From: Eretmocerus hayati
Taxonomy: Eukaryota; Arthropoda; Insecta; Hymenoptera; Aphelinidae
Assembly (NCBI GenBank): GCA_029851415.1
Contig: CM056744.1
Coordinates: 13,771,268 to 13,835,267 of the forward strand
Length of the DNA: 64,000 nt
Direction: 5' to 3'
Shown here: positions 23,565 through 34,506 of the stretch, piece after piece
How positions within the stretch are numbered: the stretch's first letter is position 1
How the letters are laid out: each line of letters starts with the position of its first letter
Translations under genes and position numbers: made by a program
The notes under the pieces: model-generated
The model's database searches: none
What the model was told of the DNA's origin: nothing
Seen by the model: the letters and a program-made list of their open reading frames with translations, nothing else

Positions 23565-26500
23565 TTGCAGGCTAGTGTAACTTCCTCATCATGGAAAAAC
23601 CTCTCCCCTCTACAAGGGCCCCGACCACGCTGTGCCTTCGCCTCCTGCAAATCGATCAAGTGAAAAAAAGTCAACAGAGCCCTGTATGGTTTGCAGTTCT
23701 TTGGGGCATGCATCGCTAGGATTTTTCAAATTCATTTGGTTGAAGCATTAGTACAACCCCACTTCGACTACTGCACCGTTCCAAGTGAAAAAAATCTATG
23801 TAGATCATATACAGAATCTATATCCGATTCCGATATATAATTCATATATGTTTTTGGTAATATAGAAAGTCTATATGCCCTCAGTACGAAATTGTTTGAC
23901 GTATAAAATCAACGCCCGGAAAGGATTTTTTGCGTTTTTGAACGATTCTGAGCACGATTTTTAGTTGCTGTTTCACCTGATGGGCAGATTTGCGCGGTAG
24001 AAATATTTGAGCAAAACCACCACTATCTGTAGAATTTTGGGGAAATTGTTTTCACCACACTTGCTCATCGTTGACTCGTCACCTGATCCGCACGGCCGAA
24101 GTCGGACTGTTACCCACGTACATCGTCTGTTGGAGAGATCGTGGAGAAGAATTTTCGCGAATTTTTTAGCCCGTTGCGAAGCCTTTATCTTCCCTTGCAC
24201 ACGACCAAATGACGATTGCTTCACTCAAGAGCTCCATCAAGCTCAACATCGAGACTGCCTTGCAGAAATTCTGCACAGGAGCTGGGCTCGGCGGATAGAT
24301 CAGCGGTTGAGAATAGGATGCAGCGCGACGTAAAGGCCGTCCTCGAGTAGCAAACGGCATGGTCAATGGGGTTCGTCGATCGATTGAAAGACCCGTCATT
24401 GACACGCGTCCGATGGATTGCGATGAGCTGTGGGACAAAATTTTTCACAGAGTAACACAATGATTTACAAAGGATTGATTCTACTGTACAGATCATTCTC
24501 GAAGCGCGCATGGGACATTCAAATAACGAGGTCTCAAAGAACAACAAACTTTGCAGGTTAAGCCGCCGTCGAAGCATCACTTCAAATACATTCAAAGTTA
24601 TTTTTCACGATGGAGAATACTCATCTGAAGTCTCAATTTTCACAAGCTGCCGTATTAGGTGGTCCACTTTCCAGCTGTCGCAGAGATTTTCTAGCGGAAA
24701 ATAGGCGAAGATGCGCGCAGTGAACTTGACAAATTTTTCCGTTTGCGAGCATATCAATCAGACTGAGACTGTTACTGTTTTGCTGACACCGAACTTCAGT
24801 CTGCTCGATATGCTCGCAAACGGAAAAATTTGTCAAGTTCACTGCGCGCATCTTCGCCTATTTTCCGCTAGAAAATCTCTGCGACAGCTGGAAAGTGGAC
24901 CACCTAATACGGCAGCTTGTGAAAATTGAGACTTCAGATGAGTATTCTCCATCGTGAAAAATAACTTTGAATGTATTTGAAGTGATGCTTCGACGGCGGC
25001 TTAACCTGCAAAGTTTGTTGTTCTTTGAGACCTCGTTATTTGAATGTCCCATGCGCGCTTCGAGAATGATCTGTACAGTAGAATCAATCCTTTGTAAATC
25101 ATTGTGTTACTCTGTGAAAAATTTTGTCCCACAGCTCATCGCAATCCATCGGACGCGTGTCAATGACGGGTCTTTCAATCGATCGACGAACCCCATTGAC
25201 CATGCCGTTTGCTACTCGAGGACGGCCTTTACGTCGCGCTGCATCCTATTCTCAACCGCTGATCTATCCGCCGAGCCCAGCTCCTGTGCAGAATTTCTGC
25301 AAGGCAGTCTCGATGTTGAGCTTGATGGAGCTCTTGAGTGAAGCAATCGTCATTTGGTCGTGTGCAAGGGAAGATAAAGGCTTCGCAACGGGCTAAAAAA
25401 TTCGCGAAAATTCTTCTCCACGATCTCTCCAACAGACGATGTACGTGGGTAACAGTCCGACTTCGGCCGTGCGGATCAGGTGACGAGTCAACGATGAGCA
25501 AGTGTGGTGAAAACAATTTCCCCAAAATTCTACAGATAGTGGTGGTTTTGCTCAAATATTTCTACCGCGCAAATCTGCCCCTCAGGTGAAACAGCAACTA
25601 AAAATCGTGCTCAGAATCGTTTAAAAACGCAAAAAATCCTTTCCGGGCGTTGATTTTATACGTCAAACAATTTCGTACTGAGGGCATATAGACTTTCTAT
25701 ATTACCAAAAACATATATGAATTATATATCGGAATCGGATATAGATTCTGTATATGATCTACATAGATTTTTTTCACTTGGGGTTGTATACCATGATGCC
25801 ACAGACGAGCAGCGACAACGATTACAAAGGAACTGAGCAGTTTATTCGTGAGATACATATTCGATCTAAGGAGGGACGAGCACATCACCCCGTTATCCGG
25901 GAAAGCCTGGACTGGTTGCGTACTGATTCGCGGCAAAAGTAATTTGCAGGCATCATAATGTATAAGATCATGCATATGAGGAAACTTGGCTACCTGTCTA
26001 CAATGTTTGCCAGGCACCAGTCTGACCGCCCTGTGCGGGGAGGTGTATACGAGAGCAGGAACTCAAAGTCCCGAAAATGAGACTGAAGTATGGACGAAGA
26101 TCCTTCCAAGTCCAGTGCGCTCATTTTTGAAACTTTCTCCCTTTTGGCATTCGGCAGATTCAAAAAATTTCTTGTTCCAAGGAAGCTCTGAAATATTTCC
26201 TTTTATCCCAACCCTCTCAGAGGATTGACACGTGGATAAGAAACATTATTTTTCAATCTTTGACAGACTTGGGCTCTTTTCTTTCAGCCTGTTCCAATTC
26301 TAGTTGATCGAGTTGTTGAGTTACGCATGACCTTTTCTGTCATGTGAGTGAAATATCTGTGATACTTCTGCGGGCCCATCGTCTCATCATACATACATAT
26401 TTTCTCTTATCTTACCCCTTCTCATTTTATTCTTACATTCATAACCTGTATTGAATATAATGTAAATTTTTGACTTTTATGCGCCTCTTGGTGCCTTGAA

Positions 26501-26690
26501 AGGACTAGTCACAAATTGTGATAACCACAATGTCCTTGACCAAAATGAGGAATTATATAAAATTTTATATACGGTTTTATAATCTTTATGTATGCGTGAC
26601 ATATGTTTCATATGTAACAGTATTTAAGTTTTGACTCCGGGTGAATAAAGGTTATCAATCAATCAATCAATCCTATCAATTATTGTCTAA
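23565..26690 (+). pseudogene. Decayed 3' fragment of a CR1-like non-LTR retrotransposon, split by a palindrome
   Basis: The parts 23565-23780 and 25782-26690 match the ORF2 C-terminal region and 3' UTR of the intact element ending at 39336, such as 'gtcaacagagccct' and the 'ccttgaccaaaatga' block. The copy ends with gaataaa and a (TCAA)n tail. Many indels and stops show it is old. The 2-kb palindrome 23781-25781 interrupts it in the sequence equivalent to ORF2 'CTVVYLD'. Unlike the cluster copies, its tail is not followed by (TC)n. Confidence 0.8.
23781..25781. mobile_element. 2-kb near-perfect palindromic (foldback) element
   Basis: Two arms of equal length, 974 bp each (23781-24754 and 24808-25781), surround a 53-bp spacer. 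I see only a handful of differences, for example one base near 23979 and one near 23938. Ends are CCAAGTGAAAAAAATC and its complement. Mirrored frames of 108, 124 and 90 codons arise from the arms and I recognise none. Compared with the intact retrotransposon it interrupts, a GTT (or 4-bp GGTT-like) target duplication is likely. High arm identity implies recent insertion or ongoing arm conversion. Confidence 0.85.
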
Positions 26691-27359
26691 TTTTTACACG
26701 AAAATTCGTCATTTCACCCAAATCGAAAGAGAATTGGCGCAGTTTGAGAACAAGAATATGACAATATTCTAAGTTTGAAAGTACCAGCGGTCTATGATCT
26801 TAATTTTTTGCAATACTCGCACAGTTCGGGCTCCATACGAGTTGTCAAGATCAAGTTAGACGATCACAATGAATTGGAAGATCATCTCAAATTTTGTATT
26901 ATTAAAATGTTCACGTAAGATTGATGATTTCTGCCTACGGGCAAATGAAAGGTTTTTCTATTCGATTTTATTCTAAGATGTGAATGGAACCCCCACAGCC
27001 ATCCTGACAAGTTCTAGACAATGAACCTGAATGAATGAATAACACAGTGATCAAAAACTATTCTTCTGTAGAATTAAATTTAAAAATCATAAAATATCTT
27101 AATTTTAACATTATTAGACCGGAGCTTTTAGGTTCAGATTTTGATTTAAAAAATCTTACTTACTTCCGATATTCCTGTGAATGTCTAGTTTAACACAGCA
27201 AAACTTTCTCGTGATCTGGACTTAGAATAACTCCTTTCAGAAATATAAAAAAAAAAAAAACACCACCTAATTACTCACGTACACAAAAATTTTGATGAAC
27301 CACTTGTTGGATGCCAAAGGGAGATGCACATTGACATTACTACCCAAGAACCGCACTAG

Positions 27360-28120
27360 GTCCTACAAGATCGCAAGCTGACTAGCGCCTATATTGCAAC
27401 TCTCCACCAACTAGCAATTCCACTCGATTGTCATAAAATCTTACTTACCCCCCTCTCTTTACTCAAATATATTGAGACTACGGCGCCAGCTTTAATTAGA
27501 CTTGATACTGTTCAAGAGTTGATCGAACTGTTGAAAACATTCCTTGCAATTGATTACAAATCAGTATTCGACTATCAAAGTCAGTGTGAATACGATATCA
27601 TCGTAAATATTAATTAATGCATAAAATAACATCTGAGGATTTTGCCTCTTTTTTTCTAGAAGATTTGAAAGTATTTTTGTGGCCTAGTGGTATTCACATT
27701 AACGATAGCTTAACTGCAAAGATAATTTTTTTTTGCTATGCGTATCTTGATCATCTGATATGTACTCCACATCTCATTTGTGCCTATTATGGCTGAATGT
27801 ATCCTCACATCTGTGCAAATAATCTAGGAACTTGGAAATTTACTACGAAATTTAATCGTTCCACTGCGGCAACAGAATATTTTCAAATGTTTAAATTCAT
27901 TCAAATAGGTAATCTGATTCCAGGTACTACAGTAAAATTAATGAACATGACATATTTTATAAAATATTGGTGTAATCAACGTCGAATTGATGTTCAATTT
28001 TATTGGGAATATCTTTCAACTGTACTTTTTACAAATAATCAAAATATAGTTCGTTCAAAACACTCAAATGAACGACCGACCTGTGGGGTTAATCAAGATC
28101 GGAGCTTGCAAAACAGGTAA
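27360..28120 (+). pseudogene. Unidentified decayed coding sequence
   Basis: Three protein-like segments. 27360-27617 is open for 85 codons after a possible tag acceptor. 27662-27793 is open after a strong tttttttctag acceptor, and after one TGA (27794-27796) continues in the same frame with the 107-codon ORF 27797-28120. The composition is I/L/F/N-rich. I do not recognise a family, so it could be a broken host gene, a transposon or an old viral insertion. The in-frame stop and frame change suggest decay. Confidence 0.35.
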
Positions 28121-29244
28121 ATACAAATTTATATTCCAGTTGACTCACCAATTATTTGTTTTTTTTTTGCACAGCTCGTATGATGTTCAATCTTTGATAG
28201 GGGAAACACCTTGGAGATGATGACTCAGCTCCTACGAATAATATAAAGCAAATGAACAGAATAAGGATGGAGTTTGGCAAGTAGATTCTTCAAATTAATG
28301 TGTCATCGTAGATACACACGTTACAACAAATCAATCTTACAAAACTCTTGCTTATCTCGTTTACGACAAGGTCAAGAGCAAAATTTGCGTACGTAGTTAC
28401 AGCGTGATATATTCACCAGACATAATTTATGGATCGAGCTTTACTTATTCTTCGTTTGATTGTTATACTTCATTCGCAATGATAGGAGATCTCAGACTCA
28501 CCGATCTAGAGACCAGAATATGAACATCGCTGTATTTTTCAATAACATACAATAGTGGCTGCTTCATTTGAATTTGAAAATAAGATAGAGATGATGAATC
28601 AAATTTCGAATGGGGTTTTCAATAAAATTAGCTTTGCTGAGTCGATCAGTATCGTAAAACGTGATAAAGAGTAAAACTAAATTTACGTTGACCATGTTTG
28701 GTGATAATTTTTTTTTAGGACACATAAATAGTGAACATTTGAAATGAAATGAAATAAAGGGACTAGGCGGTTAAGCATGGTGAAGTGGACCTTGTCATGT
28801 ATGGCCCCGAAAGTATTTTTCCCCACTTTCTAACCCCAAATTATGACAAGAGCAAAGGTTTGTAGGTCCCTAAGTGACCCCTGTTTTCTACGGCACCCTA
28901 GGAATCCTCTAAAAAACCCTCGAAATCGATGTTCCTTCTATCAAATCGCAGTCTGATGCATTTCAACGAATCGATCTGAAATTTTTTTGACATATTCTTG
29001 AAACTCCACCAAATGGAAGAAAGATATTTGCATACTGACAACTTTGGATTTAGGCCCCGAAAAAAATTCTTGAATATTGAAAAACGATTTTTCTCATAGA
29101 GGTTGGGGATTAGCACGGAATTTGAACATTCCACCGTGTTTGTCAGGTGATTCTACATCGAAAACTGCTTTGAAACAAATGACTTTAGGAGGTGGAAAAT
29201 GATCAAAAAAGCCAATAAACGTTTTAGAAGCAAATTTTGATTTA

Positions 29245-30167
29245 CACTACCGGTCAAAAGTCTGAGGACACCTGGGAATCAAACTGATGATTTTCAGAGT
29301 TGGATATCTCAGAACCTATTGGTCGTAGAGAGGTCTGCGTGGTCGCATTTTGTAGCTCGTATCGAGTACTTCCAAATCTATTTTCTGTATTTTCCGTCCC
29401 GCGTATTATACCAGAGACACACGAGTTAGAAAGATGGATTTTTTTGCAATTTTTCAGGCAAGGTACGAACGCCCGCCAATTTTGGAGAGATTGTTGGATC
29501 GCTATGAAACCTATGACATCTTCAAGCCCATGAAAAAACCTTCAAAATCCGTTTTTGAACTTCTCCCAAAGTGGTTTTGGACTCGAGATCTGACTGATTT
29601 CGCTGAGGGTGTTTGTCTCTCAAAAAATCACACGATAATCCAAAAATGATGAGAAACAGCCCAGTTCAAGGTCGGTAGTTTTGATTTCCTTTGGCAATTT
29701 CGATGTTGAGTCAAACTCTTGCAGAAATGAGGGTCAGATGCCTCAAAACGGGCTGTTTCTCGTCATTTTTGGATTACCGTGTGATTTTTTGAGATACAAA
29801 CACCCTTAGCAAAATCAGTCATATCTCGGAACCAGAACCACTTTGGGAGACGTTCAAAAACGGATTTTAAAGGTTTTTTCATGGGCTTGAAGATGTCATA
29901 GGTTTCGTAGCGATCCAACAATCTCTCCAAAATCGGCGGGCGTTCGTACCTAGCCTGAAAAATTGCGAAAAAAGGCATTCTTCTGACTCGTGTGTCTCCG
30001 GTATAATACGCGGGACGAAAAATACTGAAAATAGATTTGAAAGTGCTCGATATGAGCTACGAAATGCAACCACGCAGAGCTCTCTACGACCAACAGGTTC
30101 TGAGATATCCAACTCCGAAAATCATCAGTCTGATTCCCAGGTGTCCTCAGACTTTTGACCGGTAGTG
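29245..30167. mobile_element. Tc1/mariner-type palindromic MITE with TA duplication
   Basis: Ends CACTACCGGTCAAAAGTCTG and its complement, typical of Tc1-like termini. It is flanked by TA at 29243-29244 and 30168-30169. 923 bp, with arms of about 400 bp so that a 71-codon frame is mirrored at 29434-29649 (+) and 29763-29978 (-). No DDE transposase seen. The opposite foldback arm keeps the uninterrupted site (near 48430), which confirms the boundaries. Confidence 0.85.
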
Positions 30168-30689
30168 TAGTAGTTTGCATCTTCTGCGCATGCGCGTCCT
30201 TCTACGTCTCTGAAAGTATTCTAAATCGATAGCTGATGCAATTTCCTTTAAAATGACCTCTTGAGGAGGTCAATTTGATGCAGTAAAACCTGTGATCTAG
30301 CTGGTCCAAAAAATGAAGAACTCAAAGGTATCAAATCCGTGAAGCCGTGGCTCCTTCAATGGGCCCGAAAAGTGCGAATTTTGAGTCGGACTGTTTCAAA
30401 GATGTGAACATGTGTTTTCGATGTAATTTTTGACGTAGAAACCGAATCCGTGGTCAGTTTTGTTCCAAACCTTAAAGATTTTCGATGATTATCAAAAAAC
30501 CGACCGGACAGTGTACGGCCGTTTCCAGCTTTTCTCTACACATTTGGGATGTATGTTGAGTATTGGCTATGGTCAAATTGCTTGCGCGAGACATCTAGCG
30601 GGTAGCTCGCGCGTTACGCCGTGGTGGTCCTCACGCAGACAGGCAACGTTTCGATATCCGTGTGATCTAGGCCTCTACCCGGGTAGAAA

Positions 30690-30845
30690 ATGCGATCCGG
30701 CAAAGATCCAGCCCGGATCCGGGGCAAAGCTAGGAGGACGATGACCGGATCCGTCGGTCGTCCGGCCAGCTAACCCGGCTAGGATCAAAAACGGACGATT
30801 CTCCGGATCAAGTTCATAAAGCTGTGTTCCCCGGATCACAGACGG
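30690..30845 (+). repeat. GATCCGG-rich repeat, copy 1
   Basis: Begins CCCGGGTAGA and contains repeated GATCCGG, then CAGCTAACCCGG and CTCCGGA. The same order of motifs occurs at 61925-62084. GC-rich compared with its surroundings; non-coding. Confidence 0.6.
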
Positions 30846-30881
30846 ATGATGGACGCTCCGCTCTCCCCCCGCTGCCACCAC

Positions 30882-31184
30882 TTTTTTTTTTTTTTTTTTT
30901 AAGGTGGTTAGAGGGCAAAATCTGCCTCAGGATCCCTCGGATCCGTCCCCAGACACCGGACTGGTTCAGCATACGCGGACTACGCATAGCCCACGCAGGC
31001 CATACCAGGCGGGACACGGGTTTGGGTGGGGCCCACCGAGAGGTGGGCCCGGCCGTGTAATATCCCTCTCCCCTCGATGTCCGATACCTAGGGCATCGGG
31101 CAATCAAGAAGGAGATCCACCTGCATCTACCATCTCATCCCGGAACCGCGTGAGCATTACTTCAGGATGAGCATTACTTCAGGA
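30882..31184 (-). mobile_element. R1-like non-LTR copy a: 3' UTR with poly(A), 15-bp target duplication
   Basis: On the minus strand a short 3' UTR piece ends in CCTTAAAA... (poly(A) 30882-30900). It is flanked by the direct repeat CCCGCTGCCACCACT at 30868-30882 and 31185-31199, sharing one base with the poly(T). This is ordinary target-primed integration outside (TC)n. It is nearly identical to copies b and d over the 3' UTR, so recent. Confidence 0.85.
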
Positions 31185-31494
31185 CCCGCTGCCACCACTC
31201 AACTCGCCTGGACCACCACAGTTTGGGGCTATTTTCTAACACCAGCGGCGCTACAGTCTACTTTTTCTTATATAGCACATTCGTGACCATAGCCAATAGG
31301 CAAAGGTTTGGACTTGTCGCGTAGAAGATGCAAGTATGTTTTCCTCCGTATTCTGAGCAGCTGAAGATGATGCTGATGATTTCGAGGCTTGGGAATGAGT
31401 CGGGAGTCAGATTTGGACTGATGGAGCTATATTTTGTTTTATGATCTTATCAGAGAGAACTGCATCATGCACCTTATCTCTCTCTCTCTCTCTC

Positions 31495-31993
31495 TTTTTT
31501 TTTTTTTTTTTTTTTTTTAAGGTGGTTAGAGGGCAAAATCTGCCTCAGGATCCCTCGGATCCGTCCCCAGACACCGGACTGGTTCAGCTTACGCGGACTA
31601 CGCATAGCCCACGCAGGCCATACCAGGCGGGACACGGGTTTGGGTGGGGCCCACCGAGAGGTGGGCCCGGCCGTGTAATATCCCTCTCCCCTCGATGTCC
31701 GATACCTAGGGCATCGGGCAATCAAGAAGGAGATCCACCTGCATCTACCATCTCATCCCGGAACCGCGTGAGCATTACTTCAGGATGAGCGGCATGTCTC
31801 GCGCTCGATTGCGAGCGTTCCTCTTCTCCATCTTCTCTCTTCGGCCACTTGTCGGCATCTTCTATCTTCACTCTTCATTGTTCCCTCTCTTTCTTCTTTC
31901 TTCTCTCTTCTTTCTTCTTTCTTCTCTCTTCTTTCTTCTTTCTTCCCTCTTCAGTGCATCAGATTCCTCCTGGAATCATTTGGGCCTCTTCTG

Positions 31994-31997
<4 letters not shown>
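31495..31997 (-). mobile_element. R1-like non-LTR copy b: 5'-truncated 3' UTR in (TC)n
   Basis: Minus-strand 3' UTR with poly(A) at 31495-31518, entered from (TC)n 31477-31494 and truncated into (TC)n 31998-32104. It holds a CTT-rich run near 31890-31950 and matches copy d almost base for base. Confidence 0.85.
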
Positions 31998-32064
<67 letters not shown>

Positions 32065-32072
32065 TCCCTCTC

Positions 32073-32104
<32 letters not shown>
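31998..32104 (+). repeat. (TC)n microsatellite
   Basis: About 107 bases of almost pure CT, with a few CCCTCC interruptions. It separates R1-like copies b and c. Long SLSLSL/ERERER frames over it are artefacts. Confidence 0.95.
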
Positions 32105-32105
<1 letters not shown>

Positions 32106-34001
32106 TTTTTTTTTTTTTTTTTTTTTTAAGGTGGTTGTAGGGCAAATACGCTGCGACGTACGAAGGAGAGGCACCGGTCAGCCAAACACGGCTGGCCAGC
32201 ACCTCCCCAACAGTCCCGGGCTGGAATCCGCATCGATACGGCCATCCGAACCGGGTAAACCCTCTCTTCCTTCTCCGTTGGCGCCGGCCATTGGACAAGG
32301 GAGAGATCCACCAACTTACCAATCCGGCCCCGGCACCGCGTGAGCATTACTTCAGGGCCGGCGGCGTCTCGCGCTCAGGATCGAGCGTGTCTCTTCTCAC
32401 GACTCGCAGGTGTTGTTTCCCTTTCTTCGATCTTCTTCCATCTCTTCATTCTTCATCTTCTTTCTTCTCTCTTCTCTCTTCTTTCTTCTCTCTTCCCTCT
32501 TCAGTGCATCAGATTCCTCCTGGAATCATTTGGGCCTCTTCTGTTTCAATCGGCAGAGTCACTGTGATTCGCCTGCTTCGAGGCGCCTTACTTCCCTCTC
32601 TTTCTCCTCTTTGCGGGTCATCACTAGCTTGATGTATCCGGTGAGTCTATCCCATGTCTCCTGGTTGCGGAGCAAGTACGGGACGAGATTTTCAGGTGTT
32701 AGTTGAGCACCCAGCCATTCATCCAGCTCGGCGCGCTCTCTCCGGGTGTTGCTGCACTTGAACAGGGCATGTTCGGCGTCATCCCATTCGTCCCCGCATG
32801 ACTGACATGCTGGGGTCGTCCTCTTCTTGAACCTGGTTAGATAGGAACCGAAGCAACCATGATCGCTCAGTGCCTGCGTCGTCCAGTAGTCCATCTCTCC
32901 GTGGGTGCGTTCCGCCCACTCGGCTACCTCACGGATCAGCCGGTGCGTCCATCTGCCGTTCGCAAATGGCGAATCCCACTCAGTTTGCCAATGCTCAAGG
33001 GTGGTTTCCTTCTCGTTGTCGCGGATGATCTCCTTCATCGTCGGAGTGAGTACTCGTTCGGCTCCGATCACTTTCTGGCGGCCCCAGATCCTCACTTGCT
33101 CCGCGACGAGCAAGTGGATGGGCGGAGTACTCGCCAATACGTAAGCCGCATCTCCTGACACAGTGCGGTAGGCACGGATACTCCTCAGGGCCGCTCTTCG
33201 GTGGACAGGCCCATTCTCTTCTCGATGATGGTCTTCTCTACTCTCTTCCCCCACACGGGTGCACCGTACAGCATGATGGAGGTAGTGACGGTGTTGAGAA
33301 GTGCGCGCCTCTTTTCCTTGGGTCCTCCGATATTCGGCATAAGCCGCTGGAGCGCCGCACCGACCCTGCTCGCCTTCTGGGCGGCTTCCTGGATGTGTTT
33401 CTTGAACGACCACTTGTCATCGAGCCATGCACCGAGGTATTTCAGCTCTGTCTTGCGTGGAATCTCTTGCCCGTTGATATGAAACCGGGGTAGGTCAAAC
33501 TTCCTACGCCTTGTGACCACGATTGCTTCGCACTTCTTGACAGCGAGCTCCAGAAGCCTGCTAATCATCCACTCGTAGACTCGGGCCAGCGCTTCGTTCG
33601 CGCGTCCACCCAAGAGTTCCTCGTTGTCAGCCCATACTATGAGTCCCGCGTCGTCCGCGAAAGCCACTATTATCACTCCTTCTGGCAGTTCGATAGACAG
33701 TAAGCTGTCATACTGGGTGTTCCAGTTGAACGGCCCGGAGACCGATCCCTGTCCGATTCCGGCGGACAGTACCCGAATCTCTTGTCCCTCGTCGGTGTCG
33801 TACACGAGGGTCCTGTTCCGCAGGTAGTCACTCGTGACAGCTAGTAGATAGGGGGGCACTTTACCTGCTTGGGATTGATAGACTCGCTCCCAGCTCACGC
33901 AGTTGAATGCGTTCTTTATGTCCAACGCAATGATGGCACAGAATCCTCCTCTTCCTTGGTATGGGTTCCCTACCGACGCTTGAACCCGTTCTTGGACCGC
34001 C
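32105..34001 (-). mobile_element. R1-like non-LTR retrotransposon copy c, 5'-truncated
   Basis: The largest of four minus-strand copies: poly(A) at 32105-32127, a variant 3' UTR (32128-32558), then the RT and C-terminal regions of ORF2. The 5' end stops in the RT domain, where sequence runs into (TC)n at 34002. The 3' UTR shares its last bases and the GTGAGCATTACTTCAGG block with copies a, b and d but differs between them, so it is a separate subfamily. Confidence 0.85.
32559..34001 (-). pseudogene. R1-clade reverse transcriptase ORF2 fragment, frameshifted
   Basis: Minus strand. From the 5' side the RT shows ALDIKNAFN (motif A), GIGQGSVSGPFNW (motif B) and AFADDAGLIVW (catalytic FADD in place of YADD), then KYLGAWLDDKWSF and the thumb. 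Near 33200 the frame shifts by one base. The next frame continues RAALRSIRAYRTVS to a C-terminal CX2CX8HX4C knuckle (CQSCGDEW...H...C) typical of R1-clade ORF2, ending at 32559. The endonuclease and start of the RT are missing, so the copy is dead. Confidence 0.85.
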
Positions 34002-34044
34002 TTCTCTCTCTCTCTCTCTCTCTCTCGCTCTCTCTCTGTCTCTC
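34002..34044 (+). repeat. (TC)n tract between copy c and element 1
   Basis: Imperfect CT repeat with single G interruptions. It joins the 5' end of a minus-strand R1-like copy to the 5' end of the plus-strand element 1 (head to head). Confidence 0.9.
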
Positions 34045-34335
34045 GGTGAGTACAACCACACGCTCTCTTCATCGCTCCGTGTTGAATGTCGTTTCTCACC
34101 AACAAAACTTTGTCCCGAGTGGCAACTTTTTGCAGATTGGATTTCCTCTCGCAGGCTCATACTTTCGGAGCATCACTGCATGGCTCCAACCCGAGCCTGA
34201 GAGGAATTATTCCAAATTCTGCAATCTGACAAAAACAACCAGTCGGCAGATATTGGCGCCGAAACCAACCATCCTGCGCATGCCCGGCTGTCGTCTGCTG
34301 CTCGCTACTATACTGCTGCTGTCTGCTGTCACACA

Positions 34336-34465
34336 ATGGGCGACAACACCTGCCACATATGCAACACCATCCTGCGTCATGGCAGCAAACAATGCAGCAT
34401 CTGCAAACGGTTCACCCATGCAAAATGTTCAAAAATATCGAACAACACGTGGTTTTGCATGGCGT

Positions 34466-34506
<41 letters not shown>

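Larger units (their letters stand above)
30563..31296. mobile_element. TA-flanked TIR element carrying an R1-like insertion
   Basis: Ends TTGGCTATGGTCA and its complement, between TA at 30561-30562 and 31297-31298. The right foldback arm lacks it (empty site near 48050). It contains a GATCCGG-rich repeat (30690-30845) and a truncated R1-like copy with a 15-bp duplication. Without that copy it is about 417 bp. Confidence 0.75.

Noticed and set aside
24007..25555. Mirrored 83-124-codon ORFs as genes
   Set aside because: They arise from the arms of one palindrome, overlap on both strands and match nothing I know.
31785..32343. Long frames rich in SLSLSL or ERERER over CT repeats
   Set aside because: They are translations of (TC)n/(GA)n microsatellite and poly(T), not genes.
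33869..34335. Upstream extension of element 1 ORF1 to 33869
   Set aside because: This part lies in the antisense R1-like copy and the (TC)n tract, before the 5' end of element 1; the PHD finger ATG at 34336 is the sensible start.
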